From Ophiura sarsii (taxonomy: Eukaryota; Echinodermata; Ophiuroidea; Amphilepidida; Ophiuridae): a stretch of DNA of 64,000 nucleotides. Position numbers and translations under genes: made by a program. Position 1 is the stretch's first letter. Each line of letters begins with the position of its first letter. Location: assembly GCA_035610835.1 (NCBI GenBank), contig CM069447.1, positions 62,336,060 to 62,400,059 of the forward strand, read 5' to 3'. The notes beneath the pieces are model-generated. The model ran no database searches. It was not told the origin of the DNA and was given only the letters and a program-made list of their open reading frames with translations. Shown here piece by piece: positions 1-11,384 of the stretch.

Positions 1-778
1 GTCATTCGAAAGCCTATTTATCTAGCTACATTGTGTGAATAAATCAGGTATTTGTATAATTGTTTGGCTGAGATATGATTGATGGTGGCGGTGGCGGTGG
101 CGCTGTGTACAATATATATGGGGAACATAGAAAATGTTCCCAATACTACGTTCAGCTTACAATAACTCCTCATCCCTGTATGGTACAAACATGATTTTGC
201 TCTCATTTTATATTCTATAAGTTTCTGTTTCAACAAACGTGTCAACTATTATGTAACAAATGTAATCATGAATCGATTGCATTGTCCTGGCTTTCTCCCT
301 ATTCGCTACACAGTGAACTTGCCCTAATTCATCGGTTTTTCATACATGACTATAACAAACAAAAAAGGTATTTAACCGATGATAGCAAAATTATACATTT
401 TTGGAAAGCTCTCAAATAGGGGAATTCAAAAATGGCGTTTAAATTTGGATAGGGTGCATACCCCCAAAAATATATTTGTAAACTCTAATAAATATGAAAT
501 TTAAACGTTTGTGCTCATTCACTTCCCGATATAGTATATTTCAACAAGTTGCCCTTGACAACCATTTTGATCTGATGAGTTATTGCATGAGGAACTAATA
601 TACAGAGTAAAATTATGATAGGGATAGGTATAGCAATATCATTGAGCTCTAATCAAAATATGAAAAAAAATCTATATTTTTGGTTTGAACATTCTTAATC
701 ACAACATGTTAGCATTAGGTCATATCTAAATTCCAGTATCATATTTGGATTTCGTGTGACATTTCCATCAGAAAATAT
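1..778 (+). repeat. Dispersed repeat, inverted partner of 24695-25534
   Basis: The reverse complement of 24695-25534 aligns over the whole stretch. The best-matching part, near 5-75, is about 93% identical by eye, and the rest is lower. It includes a (GGC/GGT)n stretch near 85-105. No coding potential is convincing. The repeat probably extends beyond the left edge of the window. Confidence 0.7.
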
Positions 779-2240
779 AGCTTTTTATTGGGGTTGAACA
801 AGTAGTTATTGCGATGTGCTAATTCGAATCCCAGATGGTGTAAAATGTAAAAAATCTGGACATGCAACGGGAAGGGTGGCGAGTTCAAAACACATTAGAG
901 ATAATTGAATAACAAATACATTGCGATTGATGGGTCACTTGACCCGTTGCCATTGTAACGGCAACCATCTTGGATCACCGGAATCCGCACTTTAAACGCT
1001 TGTAAACAGGATATCAATGCTAGAGACATGGAATAAAAAGCAAATTAATCTGCCCTTTCTAGACTATGAGCTGTACTAAAATCATGGAATACATGCTCCC
1101 TTAAGTAAGGGTAATGTTGGATGCAATTTTCTTCATTAAAAACAATAATTACTAACGAGGTCAAGGTCAAGGTCATACAAAATGTTCTAACATTATATTA
1201 GTTCATCTTATAGCAACTACTTAAAGCTATGAGCAAAAAATGAAGGTGATAGCCCATGTAGTTTTACAATATTTGCCATCGTGGCTTCACATCTCTAAAA
1301 ATGTTTTGTTTTTGTTGAGATATCGCCATTTTAAGTTTAATCAAAATAAGTATGTTAATTAGCAATTATTAATAGGTATTTTGTACATTTAAAAAAGAAG
1401 AATACCATAGTTACGGTTTAACTCTTTTTTTTAAATTTTGGATACTTGGATGCCAAAATGTTGATTCTTTTTGCAGAAATTGGCGTAAACTGGCGTATTT
1501 TAAAAACAATACAATAGATAAAACAACACAATAATATAATACAAAATATTGTTTTTGCCAACCTTTGTACAGAATTGATTGTAAATTTGTGAAGGAATGT
1601 CCGAATTCAATCAAATTTAATTTTCTTTGTCCTCTTTGGATTTCCATTCCATATCAACTGTTGGTGATGTTTTATGAGCAATATTTGAATGAGACGAAGA
1701 AATTGTTCTGCTTGAGTGATTTATATCATACTTTCCTAAAACCCTTTCGGATCAACAGAACGCCAGAGCGTTCCTAGAAAATAAAGAAATACTTACAAAA
1801 ACATTTAAATAATTGTTCTTTATCTCAAAAATGAAATAACCAAATGTAATCAAATGTGGTATCATTTTAAAGCTTGAAATATCTTTTACAACGTGAAGCA
1901 GTGAGTAAGGATATTACAAATGAGGCAGAATTGCTATGATAGGAGTCAATCTCAAAGGTCAAAGGTCAAAAATGAAACCCTACATTTAATTCGGATCCGA
2001 AAGGGCAGCCGTTATGAAGTTTTAAAACACGGTATGAATCTTTTTGTCGGACACCTTGTATGTCATTAAAGATCTCGAAGTAATAAGTGCCCGATGGCAT
2101 CCGTATACTACAGGAACGTCACTTATGCTTAATGATATGAGTGTGGTACCCGTTAAGCCCTACACGTGATAGCCCAAAGCGTATGGTCACTAGGCATCAC
2201 TTCAATAACCCCACTAACCAATTCTTCCCTGTTTTATCAG
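779..2240. other. Non-coding, AT-rich; no exon found
   Basis: This lies upstream of the first visible discoidin exon and probably forms an intron of that gene. Around 2045-2060 there is CGGACACCTTGTA, the complement of the GGTGTCC-type end common in mariner-like repeats (compare TACAGGGTGTCCCAAAAGT at 35787). I see no splice-bounded open frame that could be the preceding exon. Confidence 0.5.
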
Positions 2241-2404
2241 AATGTACGGATATTATTCCATTGGGATTAGTCGATAACTCTATACCCAACGAGCAAATCA
2301 CAGCGTCTAATGAACACGATATATTTTGGCAAGCATCGCAAGCTCGTTTAGGTAACAATTATGGATGGTCATCTTCGGTTAATGATCGACACCAGTGGAT
2401 ACAG
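2241..2404 (+). CDS. F5/8 type C (discoidin) domain, exon 1 of 3
   Basis: This internal exon encodes the N-terminal third of a coagulation factor 5/8 C-type (discoidin) domain, a beta-barrel that usually binds glycans, phospholipid or matrix on secreted or membrane proteins. The acceptor is a pyrimidine stretch ending TTTTATCAG and the donor is CAG|GTTAGT. The exon enters in phase 1 and leaves in phase 0 (164 bases). It opens with the Cys that normally starts the domain, followed by the typical leader LGLVDNSIPNEQITASNEHD, an ARLGNNYGW block and the signature SSSVNDRHQWIQ just before the splice. It joins in frame to 5328-5471 and 8292-8444 to give about 152 residues, the normal domain length. 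Upstream exons must exist because entry is in mid-codon, but I could not find them in 1-2240. The domain call is firm; the parent protein is unknown. Confidence 0.88.
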
Positions 2405-3064
2405 GTTAGTGGGTACGGGTTTAGTACCTCAGAAAAGAAAATCCTCACTCAGTAGACATATCGCAACTTAAATCAATTCGCTTTATAACTATATAGGTAC
2501 CGTGTAACTTATTTAGACCTTTTGAATAAAAATAAAGGCGAGTTTGAATTTGTTTCTTGATAAAGGCAAGTATATATTGCCGAAACGTCGTGTATTCTCT
2601 TTTTCTTCTTCGTATTTTCCATTTCCTTATGGTGTTTCCTGTATATATTGTTCCCCACCGTTGCTGTTGGGATAGTTATATACTAGATGCTACTTTTACA
2701 TGTTATCATTTCCCTCTTGTATCCCTTTGGGAACCGGTTGCGGGTTTTGTGTGTGTGTTCTGTTTTGACACACCTCTTACCATTGTTACACTTTGATATA
2801 TAATTCGTTTCAAAAGACTGTAGACTGATAACGATTTTTGAACAATTAATTATGCAGTTTCGAATGTCACACACAGTTCGTAACTTAATAGAGTATGGAT
2901 CGGCTCACCGAATATGTATCCACGGGAATCTGAAGGCGGGCTATGTATTAATAATAGCTAGATAAGTTGATTGGTAAATTAGTACACGGTCACACATCCC
3001 ACATTCCCGGCATGTTCAACTGCTAATTGTCAACAAAAAGTGTACTTTCTCATTATGTTTAATA

Positions 3065-4819
3065 CCCTGTTACACATATGGCGATCAGGCCAGCGATTGC
3101 ACTGCGCTGTAAAACAATATCAAAATATAACACGCAGTGAGAACGTTGACAACTGTCCGAAATTATCCATTTAAAATCGAGGTCACTATAACCCTTTCAC
3201 ATTTTGCTGCGATCAGGCCGGCGCTTGGATTACGCTGAAGCTGAAACATTATCAAAACGCCAAGCCAAGCGCATTAAGATCTCCACGAACCCCGCGGTGA
3301 TGCAGTGAGAATTGGCTAGGACGTAAGATGGTCCTGAGAGGGGCCCATTGTCGTCCTTAAGCGCCAATGCACCGCGCTTGTTTTGTGCATGCACAAAACA
3401 AATGCAGAGAACAGACTATGCAGGCAGTAGGCATTCTTTATACTAGGGCGATTGCACGGGGCCATTTGTTCAAATAATCCGTTAGACACAGACATGCATG
3501 GAGTCCAATCACTTAGATTATACAGTTTAACAGGTGTTTGGTATTGTAGTGATGATTTGAATCATGGAAATAGTAGAGGGAGAAGGATAACAACGAGATA
3601 ACCTTATCCGATTATCTATTCAACTTTACAAAGGATTGGACATTGCAACGAACCCTATGTATTCATATTGCCGACTATAAGCAATTCGGTAGCTGTGCAT
3701 ACCGGTACATATGTTGCTGTATACATTTCTATGTCAAATAAATGCTCAAAATCTTACGAAACGCGCCGACACATTGCAATTTGAAATGTATATTTGTTCA
3801 ATGTTACATAAACAAATGACAGCAAGTATAGCTCAATGAATAACACAATACCGATAATACCTGTTTTGACAAATTGAATATTATAAAATTTCATTAATTA
3901 ATAATATTAACTATTCCGCTTAGATGCGGGTATTCAAATTGCTTGGAAATGATGGCTAAATTGACAAAACACACAATACAATTTGCCATATGAGTACCCC
4001 TGGCTGCCCATTCCTGATATAATGCATCAAAGACAATCACATTTTATAAGCCAAACATACTTTGCCACAACTATCCCTTTTTTTTTTGTAATCCATATAA
4101 TTTAATATGGTTTTCTTATTGAACCGATAGAGCAGAGACAAACACATGTTGATACTGTCGCTATATCATTTTAATGTATTCAGATTCAACAATCGTATTG
4201 ATACACCTGTTCAAAGCTCCCGCCAACACCCCACGCTACTATTTCCATGCCTATACAAAAGTGGCATTATTGCATTACGCTCAGCTAGGATAATGCGCTC
4301 TAATAGGATTTAAATAATAATCAATGTTAAAAATCGGCAATAATGAAAGCTTTAATCATGGATCATTGTTATTCCTTCTGTATCTACTATTTCTATGTTT
4401 GATTCTAATACCCTTCGTGCAATCGCTCTGTACTAGCCGCGCACATAAAGAGAACGTTGTGCAAACGTATTGAGAACGTACTAGTAACGCAAACAGCAAC
4501 TTGAACACACTAAGAATGTTTACACTGAGTTGAAGCGCAGTGAGAGCCCGTGAGACTTTAAAGTAGGAACACAATGGGCTGTAATACGAGCGCCGTGAAG
4601 ATGTGAAAAGTGGGATAACAGCGTACTAAGAGCTACTTTTTTTAAAATTTGACAAATGTTAGTAGTTTTCCGCGCTCTTCATTATGCGTGTTACAAAGAG
4701 ACCCTCTCCCGCTCTAGCCAGTGTCTACTGCGTCCCCAACCGGTTCCTATGCGTTTGCTTGGCGCTTTGATACTTTTTTCAGCGCAACGCAAGACCTGAT
4801 CACCGTATGTGTGACAGGG
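3065..4819. mobile_element. 1.75-kb inverted-repeat element in the discoidin intron
   Basis: The left end CCCTGTTACACATATGGCGA matches the complement of the right end, CCGTATGTGTGACAGGG, and the homology continues through GATCAGG and GC-rich sub-repeats (around 3070-3300 and 4740-4800). The interior has no long open frame. A perfect 24-base palindrome centred on GTGCATGCAC lies at 3378-3401. I cannot define a target duplication, so the superfamily is open. Confidence 0.55.
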
Positions 4820-5327
4820 GAATTAGCATTAGCTTTTAATAAATCACACATTTCCATCTACAACATGTAAAGTAAAGGAGGAGAATTTTGATTTGTTAAT
4901 TTATGTTGATTTTAGTGTTAGAATCATGATATTTTTAATTATCTGGCGAGTTTTGAGAACTGGTTTGCCCTTCTATCATCAAATAGTGCGTGGTAATCGC
5001 ATTAGAATGTTCAAGCGCGCCCTACACAAGCGAGGTGTATAGACTTTAACGCCTACGTAACGCACATTTGGGGTTTTGCGCTAGTGCATGTTTGTGAAGG
5101 AATCCGGTTATTCGAAATACCATTAACGATCATTGAAAGACTGTGGTATAATGTCAAAACACCTGCTAATCATATTTTTCATTTTCTAAGAAACACGTTG
5201 ACCAAAGTGCGTAAAATGCAATAGCTGCGTATGTACATGTAGCAAATTCATTGCTATAGGCGTTTGTTTACGGAACACGTTAGCATAACAGCCACTTCTG
5301 ACAGCCACTTTTATTGTTTCGTTTAAG

Positions 5328-5471
5328 GTTATCTTAAATGATGTTCATCTAGTGGTTGGTATTATTAGCCAAGGAACCCTGGATGCATGGGTTACCGATT
5401 TCATGGCAGAGTACAGCGAACAAGACGATGTTACATGGGCGTACATTGTTGAAAACGATGGCTGGCCAAAG
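5328..5471 (+). CDS. F5/8 type C (discoidin) domain, exon 2 of 3
   Basis: This 48-codon exon is phase 0 at both ends. The acceptor is GTTTCGTTTAAG and the donor AAAG|GTAGGT. It continues directly from the ...QWIQ end of the previous exon with VILNDVHLVVGIISQG, the second strand region of the discoidin domain (family pattern: V-D-L-G, then hydrophobics, then G-I-x-x-Q-G). WVTDFMAEYSEQDDVTWAYI follows, matching the usual W-V-x-x-F ... Y-S ... W stretch. The usual Asp-Leu-Gly after the Gln-Val is replaced by Ile-Leu-Asn. This is a visible departure, but it does not break the fold pattern. The flanking introns are 2.9 and 2.8 kb and are filled with repeats (an inverted-repeat element at 3065-4819; AAGGATGTAAGG satellites and a SINE between 5.6 and 8.0 kb). 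Confidence 0.88.
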
Positions 5472-5604
5472 GTAGGTCCCTTGCTAGACTGGGTCACTAT
5501 ACGTCTCTCTATATGCTTTAAATATGGCGGATCAAATCGAGAGTATGGGAAAATAATGCGGTAACAAAATTACGTTTCTTTGTGGAATTGAGCTACGTGC
5601 AGAT

Positions 5605-5885
5605 TGAAAAAAAATGTAAGGATGTAAGAATTTCAAAAAAAAACTTAAATCGAAAAACAATGTGAGGATGTAAAGATTTCAAAAACCTTACATCGCAAAA
5701 AAATGTAAGGATGTAAAGACTTCAAAAACCTAACATCAAAAAAAAAGTAAGGATGTAAGAACTTTAATATCTTTACATCGAAAAAAGATGTACGGTGTAA
5801 GGATTATCTTTGCATCGAAAAGAACACCAAAACACATAATAAGGATGTAATGAAAAAGTCACCAAAAACACAGGTATGAATGTAA
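5605..5885. repeat. AT-rich minisatellite (TGTAAGGATG / ACATCGAAAAAA), array 1
   Basis: Degenerate units of roughly 35-45 bases built from ATGTAAGGATGTAAGGA, TTTCAAAAACCTTACATC and A runs. TGTAAGG and CCTTACA are inverted, so each unit can fold. It lies in intron 2 of the discoidin gene. Confidence 0.75.
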
Positions 5886-6643
5886 GGATATTAAATACGT
5901 TATAATGCAAGCAAGTAATATAAAATCAATACAAGAAGAAAAGAATAACGAATATAACACTTTTTCGTACTATCGTTGGTCGAATGATCAGTTTTGACCG
6001 TCAAGAAATCCAGGACATGATCTTCAAAGTGCTGGCACTTTACGTTCCTATATATCTCATTATATTTTGGGACATCAGAAATTCTAGAATTGCGCCGTTT
6101 CAAATTAGTTTCGGAGAAGAACGGTGGTGATAAAATTATTTAAAGGCCATTATTTCAATCCTATATTGCAGCCTGTTTTAATCAAAGAAGTTTTGAAAAT
6201 GGAAAACAGCTAGGGATATTTTGGAATAATGAAGCGTGTCTATTTGTGTTTATGCGTTTCCAGGCAATGCTTCATCAGTGTTCATTATAACAAAAAACCA
6301 TCGAATGCATGGTGCTTTGGGCGGATGTATATTATGAGCGGAAGAAATTACAATAGATGATCATTTATAATTTATGTCACACTTTTTATATTTATCATCT
6401 GATCCTCTTATCGACAGCCAGCTATCGTTTAAATATTCATTACGTTATTTGCCCAAGCGCCGGCTCCACTTAATAACATTTGTCTTAAATTGCACGCATT
6501 ATGCACATGTCTTTACAAAAACGAAATATTTGATCCCATTAATGGCATCATACAGTTGATCGATACGTCAATTACGTTAGGACTATTATTGATTTATGTT
6601 CAACGTACTCTCATAAGGTTATTTTCGAATTGCATGCACTCGT

Positions 6644-7052
6644 GAGCGTGTTGGCGCAGCGGTTATTCCCTCGCCTTGCACCAATGAAACCCGGGTCAAT
6701 TCTGTGCACGACCGTGGGCATGGGCTTTATGTGCATTTGGTTTATCACGATCCATGCACGCTCTCGCAGGTTTTCTCCGGGTTCTCCGGTTTCCTCCTGC
6801 TTTCAAAATCAGTGATCAGTTGTTTCGGTTATCAAAAACTTCCTTGACCCAAAGGTATTTGGGGAGATGCATTGAAAAATGGTGGATGTTACAATCTAAC
6901 TGCGGATAGGTTTGCGCTAGAAATTGGCAGCACCCTAGTTGATGCGACCTGATTCTGATGATTCACCAGCAGCAAAATCACAGCGCTTTGAGCCATTTGG
7001 AAAAGGCGCTATATAAATACTGATTATTATTATTATTATTATTATTATTATG
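6644..7052 (+). mobile_element. tRNA-derived SINE with (TTA)n tail
   Basis: The head has an A-box-like GTTGGCGCAGCGG (about 6650-6662) and a B-box-like GGGTCAATTC (6693-6702) at tRNA-like spacing. The 3' end is GAGCCATTTGGAAAAGGCGC, then TATATAAATAC, then TTA/TTATT repeats to 7052, a tail type common in invertebrate SINEs. It is inserted in intron 2 of the discoidin gene. No clear target duplication is visible. Confidence 0.7.
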
Positions 7053-7206
7053 ATGTTCAAAATATTGTTCTGTATGAGTAAGGCGAAAACACTCGCGCTC
7101 CAAATGAAGTTAATTAGTTACGTAAATGTGTTTCATTGTTATTACCCTTCAAGCGTATGAGGATTGAGGAGATGACTATATCCACGCACGATTTGGGGTG
7201 GCGGGT

Positions 7207-8036
7207 GTCTTCAAAAACCTAACATCAAGCAAAAAAGTATGTTAGGATTTGAAAAAACCTTACATTGAAGAAAAAAATGTAAGGATGAAAGGAATTTAAA
7301 ATCCTTACATAGAAAAAAATTGTAAGGATGTTAAGATTTGAAAAACCTTACATTGAAAACAAATGTAAGGATGTTAGGATTTGTAAAACCTTACATTGAA
7401 AAAGTAAGGATCCTTACATCCTTACATTAATTTGTCAATGTAAGGTTTTTCAAATCCTAACATCCTTACATTTTTTTCGATGTTAGGTTTTTGAAGTCCT
7501 TACATACTTACGTTTTTCAATGAGTTCCTAACATTTTACGCCTCCTATCGACAGAGCCTTGCATCGCTTGCAGTGTAAGGTGTAAGGATGTCAAAACAAT
7601 GACATCAATTTTTTTAAAGTACTGTATGTTAGGATTTCCAAAAACTTAAATCGAAGAAAAAAGTGTGAGGATGTAAGGATTTCCAAAAACTTACATCGAA
7701 AAAAATGTAAGGATGTAAGGACTTCAACCACCTAACATCGAAAAAAATGTAGGATGTTACGACATCAAACTCCTTACATTAAAACAAAATGTAAGGATGT
7801 TATAGGGTTTCAAAAACCTTACATTGAAAAAGGAAAAAAAATGCAAAAGTATAAGGACTTCAAAATCCTTACATCGAAAAAAAATGTAAAGTGTAAGGAT
7901 TTCAAAACCCTTACATCGAAAAAAAAATGTAAGGATGTACTTATTTTTTCGATGTAAGGTTTTTGAAATCCTTACTTTTTCAATGTAAGGTTTTTCAAAT
8001 CCTAACATCCTTACATTTTTTTTGTATATGTAAGGA
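7207..8036. repeat. AT-rich minisatellite (TGTAAGGATG), array 2 with orientation switches
   Basis: The same monomer family as 5605-5885 recurs. Blocks read TGTAAGGATGTAAGG in one orientation and switch to TTTTTCGATGTAAGG / CCTTACATCC around 7400-7510 and again at 7935-8035, giving local large palindromes. Both arrays are in the same intron, ending about 255 bases before the last discoidin exon. Confidence 0.75.
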
Positions 8037-8291
8037 AAACGAAAAAGTTTCGGGAAACATCCTCCAAAAATGTTGGTCCCTAAATCGTGCAGTATCTAGT
8101 GACGTTTGTTCATTACAGAGAAGCATTTACTTATTAATTCGGCCTTCGATTCTCCCATACTCCAATGTGCACCGATGGTCCGCGTTACGATTCAGTTTCA
8201 ATATGAGCAATCACAATGTTTCCTACACAAGCTATTCAGACTGCCATTTATTTTACGGGTACCGTATAATATACTATGTTATATTTTTCAG

Positions 8292-8444
8292 ATTTTTGTC
8301 GCCAATACGGATTTCGACTCAAAGGTAACAAATATGTTTCCACACCCAGTAAAAGCACATGGCGTTCGTATTCGACCCGTGGCGTGGTACCGGTTCTTTA
8401 ACTTAAGACTTGAAATTTTGGGATGCAATCCACAAGTTTCCTGA
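8292..8444 (+). CDS. F5/8 type C (discoidin) domain, exon 3 of 3, terminal exon with stop
   Basis: The acceptor is TATATTTTTCAG and entry is phase 0. The exon encodes 50 residues and a TGA stop. It begins IFVANTDFDSKVTNMFPHPV, matching the F-x-G-N-T-D ... V-x-N-x-F block of discoidin domains. It continues with AHGVRIRPVAW (family R-x-R-I-x-P-x-x-W) and closes with LRLEILGC, the terminal Cys that normally pairs with the first Cys of the domain. Only five residues (NPQVS) follow, so the protein ends with this domain. This argues for a secreted protein, or one whose membrane anchor, if any, lies N-terminal. Possible poly(A) signals are ATTAAA at 8471 and AATAAA at 8809. Confidence 0.88.
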   Translation: MFVANTDFDSKVTNMFPHPVKAHGVRIRPVAWYRFFNLRLEILGCNPQVS

Positions 8445-8815
8445 AAGTCTTTTAACGTACCAGTTCAAATATTAAAGAATGCAGCTTCAAAGAACTTATC
8501 AGAAATGACTCAAATGAAGTTAGACTAACTCGTTTATTTATTAAATATTCCGAATTGTGCACTTATTTATAAATTGGTATTTTGTGAGCACTAAATTTTG
8601 AGTTTACCGACATATATACCTTGGTAATTGTCGTAGATTATCGACAATATCACCTTTCAATTATAATTCTACTCTACATGACTGTACAAAATGGTATACA
8701 AATCCCTGTGGAAGAAGGGATATTTATTCAGCTCTCGGATGAATTTTTTTAAATATTAAAATGAAGTACGGGGAACATAATGCTATTAAATAAGTGTATA
8801 TACTTCTAAATAAAA
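8445..8815 (+). other. Probable 3' UTR of the discoidin-domain gene
   Basis: This AT-rich sequence follows the TGA at 8442-8444. Candidate polyadenylation signals are ATTAAA at 8471-8476 and a canonical AATAAA at 8809-8814. No other gene-like feature is visible. The extent is an inference; transcript data would be needed to fix the cleavage site. Confidence 0.4.
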
Positions 8816-8854
8816 AAGGGATTATTATTATTATAATTATTATATTATTTTTTT

Positions 8855-9235
8855 GCTTTACCTTAGATAGGCTCATGAAAAAGCTTTTACAAGACTCTGA
8901 TCCCAAATTTGGTCAAACTTGATTTTTTTTTTTGGGGGGGGGGGGGGGAGGGCCTAAATGACCAACATTTCACAAGTTATACCAACAAGAATAATTTAAT
9001 GGAATCAGGACCACTTTTTACCTTAGATAGGCTAATGAGAAAACTGGCCGAAATGACCTACAATTTCTCAATTTAATCCATTTAAGTGTTTTATTCTTAA
9101 TGAAACCAGGACCCTTTTTTTAACATAGATAAGCTCTTGAAAACATCTATATTCCAAAAATGATCAATAAGAGGTGTTTTTTTGGAATCAGCGCATTTCT
9201 TTACATTATATAGGCTTTACAAACTTTCCTTACGC
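8855..9235 (+). repeat. Degenerate ~105-bp tandem repeat (TACCTTAGATAGGCT)
   Basis: Diverged copies of TTTACCTTAGATAGGCTNATGA are spaced about 105-155 bases apart (near 8860, 9018, 9120, 9200). A T9-G14 homopolymer junction lies at 8920-8950. The stretch is non-coding. Confidence 0.5.
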
Positions 9236-9418
9236 GATATTATAATTAACGGCACTTATCTCCCAGAGAAATCCAAATACCTATACATGTCGATGTCGTT
9301 TAACCTTTACAGTAATTGAATAAACAGTGATGGGTTTTTCATCTTTAACCCTAACCCACCCGGTGGATTTTCCAACGAAATTTTTTCCAAGCGAAAAAAG
9401 CACACACAACAAGAGGTG

Positions 9419-9491
9419 CCACGCCCCGGGGTTTGAACCCACGACCTCTCGGTTGGCGGGCGGACACTCTACCAACTGCGCCACGGGGGAA
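9419..9491 (-). mobile_element. tRNA-derived SINE head
   Basis: Read on the minus strand it has GTGGCGCAGTTGGTAGAGTG (A box) and GTGGGTTCAAACCCC (B box) in a 73-base, tRNA-sized block. The acceptor and anticodon stems do not pair properly, so it is more likely a SINE head than a working tRNA. The surrounding ~300 bases (9305-9620) may be the SINE body. An open frame crossing it is an artefact of this repeat. Confidence 0.55.
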
Positions 9492-9739
9492 GCTGTGCTG
9501 GGCGAGTGTATTTGCCCAGCTATATAGCCCGGGGCCATTATTTCACACAAAAACCTCAGCGCCAGGTGGAACCAGGATGCTGGGAAATGGGATTTCATGG
9601 GATCTGGGGCTGTAAGGGTTAATATTTAAGTAAAACGTACAGATGTATTACAACCCACATACACAACAAGAATCAACATTTGCACTGCGTGACGTATGTT
9701 GTCATCAGTGTGGATACCTCGCCGCAAATAATCGACACA

Positions 9740-11345
9740 CATTTCTGGATAGCTGTAAAAAATAAACAATGAGAGATCATAAGAAGCATTACTTGCAACA
9801 ATTTCATGTTTTGGATTATGACGCGAGCTTCAAGTTATAAACATTCGGACCAAAACTTATAAAAGATCACATCTTCGCTCAAAATGTTCACAGAACACAG
9901 AAGGACATGTACAGACACAGAAACACACACAAATACAGAGTAATACAAATGCATGTAATACACTTCATAATAATATGTATCCAAATGTGAAACATGGTGA
10001 TATACAATCTTCAAAATGTATCCAAATGCGAAACATGGTGGTATACAATCGTACTAATATGTAAGATTGTATATAAGAATGTTTGTTATTAATACGTATG
10101 TCTGGTGATGCAAAATATTACTATGTCGACTATCGTGTAATTCTTACGTATTGTATAAGTCACTTATACGTATGAGCCAAAAGTTTTTGATTTGCTGTGT
10201 GGAACATTTCTGGATAGCTGTCAAAAATATGCAATTAGAGATCATAAGAAGCATTACTTGCAACACTGCAAAATGTACATTTCAAAAGAACAATCATTTC
10301 GTTCCTAGTTATTTTAAATAATCTCGAAACATATTCCGTACATGATCGACGTTTGCGTATGGATTCTGTAAATGTATGGGTTTTATGGTGAACTTGTAAA
10401 AAGTGTCTGATATTTATAATATTATGGTTACTTTTTGTAAATAATTGAATACTTTGTATGCTATATAAAATATTAAAAATGTAAACGAATAGGTATGTGA
10501 TGTGTGTTAAAGTTATGGACATCATGTCCCTAGAACTTTCTATCTAGATAAAATAAATAAATATTGAAAACCTCGCAAGTGCCGTTAGTCTGGATGTAGA
10601 CATTGCCTAGACATTGATTAATATAGTATTAGAAGATGAGCGACTGGTGTTGTTATAATTATTGTAAGAAATATAAAACTTGAACATGTATTGGATTGTG
10701 TAAAATTAAGGATTTAGGATATATTGTTAGAATGTATATATGGGATTGGATGGTATGCTATGTACATGTATGTGATGTAAAGGAAATGTATAAGTTAGGG
10801 AAAAGATATAATAAAAGCAAGTCTCCTGCAAACTGCATCTTTCGCACTGCGTCTTATTAAGCACTATTGTGAGGTTATTATGATGATCTCGCCCAAACAA
10901 TGTAATTTATTTTCCATCGTGTAAAAATGGACACTATTTTCTTGGTCAACGCAAAATGTTGAAATGTTTCGCATTTAGCATGTTTAGACAGAGCGTACTA
11001 TCCGAACTACAACGGCATTGTGATCATATCAAACCAAACCCCTAATAACATCCGTGATGAAAGTATTTAATTACTGTAATTATCACTGAAAACACCCAAC
11101 GACTTCTGAAATATTACTCACGGTCTATGAACTGTCAATATTTATTCCTGTGCTATTTTCATTTATTTTTAAATAATTTATTTTAAGGCCTATTTTATAT
11201 AATTTTACCGCATTTGAAATGTGTTTTTTTTTATTATGACGCGAGCTACGAGTGAAAAGTCTTCGGTCCCAACCTCATACATTATCACATCTTCGCTCAC
11301 ATTTTTAAGAATGTTTGCTTTTGATATGTACGTATGGTGATGCTA
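9740..11345. repeat. Dispersed-repeat mosaic with internal duplications
   Basis: CATTTCTGGATAGCTGT ... AGATCATAAGAAGCATTACT occurs at 9741 and 10204. TTATGACGCGAGCT ... CACATCTTCGCTCA occurs at 9816 and 11235. A 43-bp ATGTATCCAAATG...ACATGGTG repeat lies at 9976-10050. No exon is apparent. The region lies between the two genes. Confidence 0.55.
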
Positions 11346-11384
11346 AATATCAATATTACTGTGTCGACTATCGTATAAGTCTTA

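Noticed and set aside
9419..9491. Functional tRNA gene
   Set aside because: The A and B boxes are good, but the acceptor, T and anticodon stems do not pair well. A SINE head fits better.
9281..9598. 105-codon minus-strand frame containing VAQLVECPPANREVVGSNPG
   Set aside because: This peptide is the translated tRNA-like head of a SINE (A and B boxes at 9419-9491), a common spurious protein.
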